Assembly: GCA_028564925.1 (NCBI GenBank)
Contig: CM053034.1
Span: forward strand, 151,998,856 to 152,062,855
Length of the DNA: 64,000 nt
Reading direction: 5' to 3'
From: Lithobates sylvaticus
Lineage: Eukaryota; Chordata; Amphibia; Anura; Ranidae
Shown here: piece after piece, positions 58,201 to 64,000 of the stretch
Layout: every line of letters begins with the position of its first letter
How positions within the stretch are numbered: the first letter of the stretch is position 1
Translations under genes and position numbers: made by a program
Notes under the pieces: model-generated
Told to the model about the DNA's origin: nothing
Database searches by the model: none
What the model saw: only the letters and a program-made list of their open reading frames with translations

Positions 58201-58703
58201 ACCACACGGAGTTCGGTCATCGTCTCCAGACTGGTGGCCTGGAGCTGCCACCAGATGAAGATAATGTGGAGGGACTCCCCTTCGTTTTCATTGCCGACGA
58301 GGCGTTCGGTCTGGGTGACCATCTGATGAGGCCATTTCCCCAACGATCCCTCACCCCTGAGAGGAGGATTTTTAATTATCGGTTGGCCAGAGCAAGACGG
58401 GTTGTGGAAAATGCCTTTGGTATTATGGCCAACCGTTTCAGATTGCTCCTTACATCCCTACATCTGGCAGAGTACAAACTGAATACTATTATTCTTGCAT
58501 GCTGTGTCATGCACAATTATTTACGCAAACATTCGGGAACATACTCATTACCAATCGGCCCTGAGGCCGGAGTGGAAGGCAACATGACAGGGCTGGATAA
58601 TCGCCGTCTTGGTTCCGCCCCACAATCAGCCCAGCAAGTGCGGGACCGTTATTTACATTATTTTAATGGTAGGGGGGCCATTGCAATGGCAGCAGACCCT
58701 TAA
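55275..58703 (+). pseudogene. PIF/Harbinger transposase, two exons
   Basis: DDE_Tnp_4-type nuclease related to HARBI1. Exon 1 spans 55275-55729 (start in a GCCATGG context) and ends with the donor AAG|GTAAGT; exon 2 spans 57951-58703 after the acceptor TTCACAG; the junction is phase 0 (EEYIK then CPSTPQEW). Exon 1 holds the helical N-terminal part (FHRLLASLSPYITRQNT, ISAEQRLVATLRYLATG). Exon 2 holds the DDE triad: GGAIDGKHVRI (first D, 58035), FIADEAF (second D) and ARRVVENAFGIMANRFR (E). Exon 2 is undamaged. Exon 1 has a TAG at 55430 before LREIREN and a frame change upstream, between 55275 and about 55350. This copy is therefore likely inactive unless translation starts at 55484. Confidence 0.88.
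56042..57690 (+). repeat. C-rich minisatellite in transposase intron
   Basis: About 25 units of 58-70 bp: CTGATAATTAATAGCATGTG, GTTTTGGTTAGCTTGTAATT, AA, then a run of 7-16 C and a CACACCCCC block. The AT-rich part is almost invariant while the C-run varies in length. It fills three quarters of the 2.2-kb intron. Regularly spaced C-runs (G-runs on the other strand) can form i-motif or G-quadruplex structures; that is inference. Confidence 0.95.
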
Positions 58704-59659
58704 ACCATCTTTTTGATTTACAAAGAATAAATACAGTGATTGATGTTTGAAATATTGGTATTTTCGTATGGTTTTGCTTTTAATTTTGCCTGTTTTATAT
58801 GTTGTCCTAGTGCACATCTTTAATAGTGGCAAACTTGTTTTGCGTTTAGTAAATAAGCCCCTTTGTCAATGAACCACAACATGTTTTGGTCAAACTGGTA
58901 GTATTTAAAAAGAAGAAGCCACACATTGTTTAATTTGTGCAAACATTATTATTTTTTATTCTAGTGCACATCCAAACCTTTTTTATGTTATATTTTTTTT
59001 TTTTTTTTCTTTTTTCAACAAGATATTTTTTTTTTTTTTTTTTTTTTTCAACAAGATATTTTTTTTTTTTTTTTTTTTTCAACAAGATTTTTTTTTTTTT
59101 TTCTTTTTTCAACAAGATTATTTCTTTTTTTTTTTCTTTTTTCAACAAGATTTTTTTTTTTTTTTTTTATGTTATATTTTTTACATTTTTTTGGTCTTTT
59201 ACTCACAACATATTTTTTTTTTGTTTTTGTGATTGATTTTTTTTAAACAAACATAAAAACATGTTTTAAAATGGTAAAAAATTTAGGCTTAGCATTAGAA
59301 AATATTTACACAATGTAAAAGCCCAGAACTTACAAAGTTCAACAGGTAACCCATGAACAGTAGAAGCCAAATTTAGAATATGCACACTAATTTAACCGGA
59401 AAATGGGTAATGTCAACATGTGCTATGTTCCATCATGGGGAATCAATGGACATGTTTTGTGTGTGAAACCCCTTCCCTCTCACCTACTAGCATTAGGGGT
59501 TGCAAACACAAAATGCGTCCATTGAGATCCCCTGATGGCACATAGCACATGTTGACACACCGTGTGCATATTAAAAATTTGGCCTCTAAAATTTGTTAAA
59601 CAGCGCATCAAAAGGGGAATGAAGGACATGATTGATGTTAAGAAATGGAAAAGGGGTCT
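58704..59659. other. Inter-gene region with poly-T/TTCAACAAGA array
   Basis: Downstream of the transposase stop, an AATAAA lies at 58727-58732, a likely poly-A signal. 58985-59220 is a T-rich tract with five TTTTTCAACAAGAT units separated by T runs. 59230-59655 shows nothing recognisable. The SANT gene arrives from the other side, so the two genes converge here. Confidence 0.7.
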
Positions 59660-61736
59660 TTAGATTCTCCCCAAAACATCAATCGTGTCCTTCATTCCCT
59701 GCTGCATGGTGGCCATCTCCTTCTGCATATTTTCCAGCTGCAGATTCCAGGCCATGATCTGCCCAATAAGCCTGTGGGCACTGTCTGTGGAAAATGGCTC
59801 CGCAGCTTGTCCTTCCACAAACAGATCAGCATCACCTAAAAGTTGGGTAGATAAAACACAAGAAAAAAACTGTCAAAAACATGCAGACCTTAATTTCTTA
59901 GCTCAATCTGTGTTCTGAGACACTCACTTGGTGGGGTGCAGATTTGATCCACTTCAACCACCTGTTCCGCCACATCCACGCGTGGGCTTGGGCTAACTGC
60001 CCAATTAGTCTGGTGAGGCCGGGAGGTCCTCGTAGGTTCGGACTGACGTCTGAGTCTTTTGCCCCCTATGGTAATGGAACACAAAAAGGTACACTTTTAA
60101 TCACACTGATATTTGAGTGCCAAAATAGGATTATTAAACATTGTTTAAAAGTGTTGTCCAATTATTAGCAGTTTGTTAGAAGATCCTACTTGAAGACAGA
60201 ATTGAAATGTCTATCTAATGAAACTCCAATACTTAAACCGCCCTTCAACCCTAAATTTGAACTTCCGCTCATTGGATCCCTGCACCCCTGTGGTGTCTTA
60301 TTTGGAACCTTTTAGGGGTGAGGGGTTGCAGATACCTGTGTAAGGCAGGTATTTGCACACACATCCGGCCATAGACTCCCACAGAAGTATACGCCAAAAC
60401 CCGTCCCACCGTGCTGTCTGCTGGGACACACAGGGGTCCCCGAGCTCGCGCGGACCAGTCCTATTGCATTGCGCAACTGGCGCATGCCCAATAGTGGCCC
60501 GGGAAGTGAAGCCGCAAACATTAATTTCATGATTGCAAGATCAGAGATTGTAGCTGCACCATCCAAGGGACAGGTGAGTGTACTTCTTTGAAAAGTCACC
60601 ACCTACAGTATTTGTAGATGATGAGCATTTTTCGGGAATTGTGAGCATGACACCCTGCTTAACATATTTATCCCCACCCCCCAAAACAGCTTCTGGAGTC
60701 CCTGTGTAAGTTACCCCTAAAACCCTTACTACAGCAGTAATTGTATAGATAGTGACAATAATAAACAACCTTACAACTCCAACAACCCAAAGCCAGGTAA
60801 ACTCAATAAACGTTATGAAGACAAACTGAACTTTCATCAAATCTGCGCAAGTTTCACGTACGAATGCTAATAACATCTGCGCAAGTTTCACGTACGAATG
60901 CAAATAAAATCTGCGCAAGTTTCACGTACGAATGCTAATAACATCTGCGCAAGTTTCACGTACGAATGCAAATAAAATCTGCGCAAGTTTCACGTACGAA
61001 TGCTAATAACATCTGCGCAAGTTTCACGTACGAATGCAAATAAAATCTGCGCAAGTTTCACGTACGAATGCAAATAAAATCTGCGCAAGTTTCACGTACG
61101 AATGCTAATAACATCTGCGCAAGTTTCACGTACGAGTGCTAATAACATCTGCGCAAGTTTCACGTACGAGTGCTAATAACATCTGCGCAAGTTTCACGTA
61201 CGAGTGCTAATAACATCTGCGCAAGTTTCACGTACGAATGCTAATAACATCTGCGCAAGTTTCACGTACGAGTGCTAATAACATCTGCGCAAGTTTCACG
61301 TACGAATGCAAATAAAATCTGCGCAAGTTTCACGTACGAATGCTAATAACATCTGCGCAAGATTAGACATATCAAGTATAACCATAGTAGCGCACGTGCT
61401 TGACTTACTTTTTTTGATGGCTTTTCGAATTCTCCTGTACTGATCGTGCTCCCTGGATTTGATGTCGGACCATCGCTTGCGCAGTTGATCCTTGCCCCTT
61501 CGTACGCCGAATTTCTGCTCCAGGGTGCTGACGATTGTAGTGAGAATCTTGTCCTTGCGCAAATTGGGTCGAGGGTAGGGGCCATTTTCCCCGTCGTAAT
61601 CTTCCCTTTGTAGGATGTCCACCATCTCCACCATCTCTTCAAAGGCCATATTGGTGGCCTTATATCTGCTGCTGGATGCAGATGTGTTCGCTTCTTGGCT
61701 TTCCTCCGCGCTACTGGCTGAGAATGTGTCCGCCAT
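59660..61736 (-). CDS. Myb/SANT (trihelix)-type Harbinger partner, 3 exons
   Basis: Exons 61736-61409, 60065-59928 and 59835-59660. Donors GTAAGT and GTGAGT and acceptors CCATAG and TTTTAG fit, and the joined frame is 642 bases (213 codons plus stop) with no internal stop. The start is in an AAGATGGCGG context. Exon 1 has an acidic/serine leader, then a Myb/SANT-like domain (about residues 30-105: MAFEEMVEMVDILQREDY, then TIVSTLEQKFGVRRGKDQLR and KRWSDIKSREHDQYRRIRKA). The exon 1-2 junction makes a basic KKRGKRLRR stretch, a likely nuclear signal. Exon 3 ends in a coiled coil (LIGQIMAWNLQLENMQKEMA). Such proteins bring Harbinger transposase into the nucleus and bind the element ends. Undamaged here. 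Confidence 0.85.
60841..61360. repeat. 34-bp tandem array in SANT gene intron
   Basis: Fifteen head-to-tail 34-bp units plus a 10-bp partial unit: ATCTGCGCAAGTTTCACGTA then CGAATGCTAATAAC. Three variant forms (CTAATAAC, CAAATAAA, GAGTGC) alternate. Each unit contains the near-palindrome TTTCACGTACGAA. No unique spacers, so it is not a CRISPR. It lies in the first intron, close to the donor of exon 1. Confidence 0.96.
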
Positions 61737-61857
61737 CTTCATTAATTTATTCACCCACAATGCAACGAGGGGAAGCGGGGCGGGGAATACTCGTCAGGAG
61801 GAACGTCATGGGCGGGCGACGCGGAGGACGCAGGCGGACTTCCACGCGTGCGCAGTG

Positions 61858-61864
61858 TATATAA
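61858..61864 (+). promoter_or_regulatory. TATA box of MADF gene
   Basis: TATATAA preceded by a GC-rich stretch and followed about 25-30 bp later by a probable start of transcription near 61890. The SANT gene starts 122 bp away on the opposite strand, so the segment 61737-61857 probably acts as a shared, bidirectional promoter. Confidence 0.65.
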
Positions 61865-61889
61865 GGCTGTTTGAGGGCCCCACGTGTTC

Positions 61890-61921
61890 CCGAACGGAAG
61901 TAGCGAGCGCTCTGTACGAAG
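61890..61921 (+). other. Probable 5' non-coding exon of MADF gene
   Basis: Sequence downstream of the TATA box ends GTACGAAG followed by GTAAGT (61922-61927), a consensus donor. The next usable acceptor is AACAAAACAG at 62626, nine bases before the MADF start codon. No ATG lies in this short exon. The exact start is unknown. Confidence 0.6.
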
Positions 61922-61985
61922 GTAAGTGTTTTCTAGGATGCATTACTGTGGTTTATTGGGTTTTGGGCCTGCATTTTTTAAGGAT

Positions 61986-62540
61986 ATGTGTGTGTTGCTG
62001 CCTGTGTGGATGTGTTGCTGCCTGTGTGTAGGGGTTGCTGCCTGTGTGTAGGGGTTGCTGCCTGTGTGTAGGGGTTGCTGCCTGTGTGGATGTGTTGCTG
62101 CCTGTGTGTAGGGGTTGCTGCCTGTGTGTAGGGGTTGCTGCCTGTGTGTAGGGGTTGCTGCCTGTGTGGATGTGTTGCTGCCTGTGTGTAGGGGTTGCTG
62201 CCTGTGTGGATGTGTTGCTGCCTGTGTGTAGGGGTTGCTGCCTGTGTGTAGGGGTTGCTGCCTGTGTGTAGGGGTTGCTGCCTGTGTGGATGTGTTGCTG
62301 CCTGTGTGTAGGGGTTGCTGCCTGTGTGTAGGGGTTGCTGCCTGTGTGGATGTGTTGCTGCCTGTGTGTAGGGGTTGCTGCCTGTGTGTAGGGGTTGCTG
62401 CCTGTGTGTAGGGGTTGCTGCCTGTGTGGATGTGTTGCTGCCTGTGTGTAGGGGTTGCTGCCTGTGTGTAGGGGTTGCTGCCTGTGTGTAGGGGTTGCTG
62501 CCTGTGTGGGTGTGTTGCTGCCTGTGTGTGGGTGTGTTGT
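61986..62540 (+). repeat. 20-bp minisatellite in MADF 5' intron
   Basis: About 27 units of 20 bp in two main forms: CCTGTGTGTAGGGGTTGCTG (A) and CCTGTGTGGATGTGTTGCTG (B). From 62001 the order is B AAA B AAA B A B AAA B AA B AAA B AAA, then one CCTGTGTGGGTGTGTTGCTG form. An 80-bp BAAA higher-order unit is therefore visible. A long minus-strand open frame across it is only a repeat shadow. Confidence 0.96.
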
Positions 62541-62634
62541 GTAATGTTTGGTTAGAAAAACTGGATGTGCGTTTTTAGTAACATTTGTGTTTTTGGTCTT
62601 TTGTATTGCCATTACTAACAAAACAGAAACAAAC

Positions 62635-64000
62635 ATGTCAGCAGCCCAGTATAATCCATTCAAGGACCAGCAGTTCATGTCCGAATTCATTGCGCTCTAC
62701 AGAAAAAATACCAACCTGTGGCAGCTCAAGAATCCTTTATATGGCAATAGGGATGTCCGGAAGGCAACACTGGGGCCACTTGTGGATTTTGTGAAGACTC
62801 AAGTCCCCAACGCAGACACCAAGTTTGTTGAAGCCAGAATTTCAAGTTTAAGGCACATGTACAAGCGGGAGCGCAAGAAGATTGAGGAATCAGTCAGATC
62901 AGGAGCAGCAGCAGAGAATGTTTATGTACACAAGCTGTGGTACTACAACCAACTGGCTTTTATAGGTGACCAGATGGAACCCAGGCAATCACTGTCCACT
63001 CTTCCCTCCACCCTTCCCTCCACTCTTCCCTCCACTCTTCCCTCCACCCCAGCTGAGGCTTCCACGGAAGGAGAAGACCCCTCCACCTTGGAGCAGGCTG
63101 ATGCGCCCAGCTGGAGCCAGGTATATATTTAGTATCCCAAATTGTGATTGTGTGAATATTAATGGTGTAAACGTTAAAATGTGAAACAATTAACACCCTG
63201 AACTCTGAATTGTGAAAAAAGCTGACAAAAATTGCGCAAACTTCGAAAAAGTGTGGGTGCAACATATCGATACATATATAGTGTATACATACATCCAGTA
63301 GTGGCAAAAAATGCCTTATACAACATTGGTGATCTGCTTGGAAAATGCAGGGGTCCAAATGATAGCCTTTTGGATCTTTTTTAACAATTATCTGCTCCTT
63401 CATAAGTTTACAATTGGATGATTGAGGAGGCCATAAACCAAAAACCAGGTGTTTGATTTTTGTTTTTATTTGCACACAGGATGAGCTGACCCAGGATGAT
63501 GCCGGGACAAGTGGTATGGAGGAGGAGGAGGACATGACCAGCGAGAGCCAGGAGGTGGCTGGGCCCAGCACGAGCCAGAGTGACAGCCAGACTGTCTTAA
63601 GAAGTGTACCTCCACCCCTGCCCTTACCCCCAAGAAGGCCCAGGAGGATGACCATTGTTGAGGAGGAATCACTCCAACTTATTAGGAAGGCGAGTGCGAT
63701 TCTCGACAAACCCCCCATTCCAGAAGAGGCCTATGCCACCTACTTGGCCAGCAGGTTGCTGGAAATGGAGAAGGGCCAACGGCACCTGTGTGAGGGCCTC
63801 ATATTTGAGGCTATTAAGGGGGGTTTGAGGGGTCAATTACGAGAATCCTCCTACCACAAGTCAGCCTCCAAGGAAGCGTGCAGGGAAGACTGCAGGGAAG
63901 AGTGCAGGGCAGCGTGGTGGGAAGAGTCGGAAGTGATTGCCTGGCTTCAGTCTGGTCTCACAGAAGACACAGGCTGTTGTAGTGCCACAGCTTGGGGACA
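62635..64000 (+). CDS. MADF-domain protein, partial
   Basis: Exon at 62635-63120 (162 codons, phase 0) followed by the donor CAG|GTATAT; next exon from 63480 after TTTGCACACAG, still open at the window end. Start ATGTCAGCAGCC. Residues about 14-105 form a MADF (Myb/SANT-like DNA-binding) domain: FIALYRKNTNLWQLKNPLYG, NRDVRKATLGPLVDFV, ARISSLRHMYKRERKKI. A TLPS repeat (LSTLPSTLPSTLPSTLPSTP) and an acidic hinge follow. The second exon has a proline/arginine stretch (PPPLPLPPRRPRR) and a helical block (LIRKASAILDKPP, YATYLASRLLEMEKGQRHLC). No lesions seen. It is likely a second DNA-binding partner of the Harbinger transposase; a domesticated or host gene cannot be excluded. Confidence 0.78.

Larger units (their letters stand above)
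54787..64000 (+). mobile_element. Large Harbinger element with three genes
   Basis: Starts TGCCGCGTACACACGAAGGG after TTA (54784-54786). It encodes a PIF/Harbinger DDE transposase (55275-58703), a Myb/SANT-type gene on the minus strand (59660-61736) and a MADF-type gene on the plus strand (from about 61890). Four separate tandem arrays lie in or between genes. The right end is beyond 64000, so total length exceeds 9.2 kb, well above the usual 3-6 kb for the superfamily. That all three genes sit in one element is inferred from adjacency and from the known pairing of Harbinger transposases with DNA-binding partners. Confidence 0.75.

Noticed and set aside
58937-59236. Phenylalanine-rich and lysine-rich frames
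   Set aside because: Products of the poly-T tract downstream of the Harbinger transposase.
60841-61360. Regular 34-bp repeats resembling a CRISPR array
   Set aside because: Units are head-to-tail with no unique spacers, and the DNA is from a vertebrate.
61953-62690. 245-codon minus-strand frame with repeated GSNPYTQAATPTHRQQ
   Set aside because: It is a translation of the 20-bp minisatellite on the wrong strand, without start context or domain.
62960-63718. 252-codon minus-strand frame
   Set aside because: It is antisense to the MADF gene exons and intron, which have domain and splice support.

Overview
The window is vertebrate repeat DNA with no convincing host gene. The mix of elements points to an anuran amphibian, most likely a ranid-type frog: Tc1-like elements with long inverted repeats, Tx1/L1-like LINEs, a CR1-like LINE with the TACATAGTTACATAG tail, very large hAT elements padded with minisatellites, PIF/Harbinger elements, a TTAA-flanked piggyBac-type element and a chromodomain Gypsy fossil. 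The species call is inference from repeat families.

Layout. 22-1457: Tc1-like element. 1458-3630: nothing recognised. 3631-4045: 61-bp minisatellite. 4050-13501: a truncated hAT element on the minus strand, split by a young gag-only LTR element (7719-12495). 13502-15890: 3' part of a chromovirus Gypsy fossil. 15891-20450: an old minus-strand L1 interrupted by a Harbinger MITE (16235-16626) and a second Tc1-like element (16742-18406), which itself holds a small hAT MITE. 21536-34678: a 13.1-kb hAT element with perfect 8-bp target duplications and a 5.0-kb full-length L1 nested in it (28239-33235). 34800-35390: two nested MITEs. 36636-44382: L1 pieces, a MITE, and a CR1-like LINE split by a piggyBac-type element. 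44383-46335: a long foldback derivative of the hAT family. 48938-49000: a 63-N assembly gap. 49001-54844: an almost exact second copy of 43108-48937, very probably an assembly overlap rather than a biological duplication. 54787 to the window end: a large Harbinger-type element.

The most interesting region is 54787-64000. From a Harbinger end with a TTA flank, it carries a PIF/Harbinger DDE transposase (plus strand, one intron packed with about 25 C-rich minisatellite units), a three-exon Myb/SANT (trihelix)-type gene on the minus strand, and a divergently transcribed multi-exon MADF-domain gene that runs off the window. Harbinger elements normally pair the transposase with one Myb/SANT or MADF partner; here both kinds seem to share one element. 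Two Harbinger MITEs in the window have matching ends and could be mobilised by the same machinery. The right end of the large element is not in the window, so single-element membership of the MADF gene is inference.

A second notable item is the nested L1. Its two long open frames and 15-bp target duplication suggest recent insertion, yet ORF2 lacks the reverse-transcriptase catalytic core through an in-frame internal loss, so it must have been copied by another element's enzyme.
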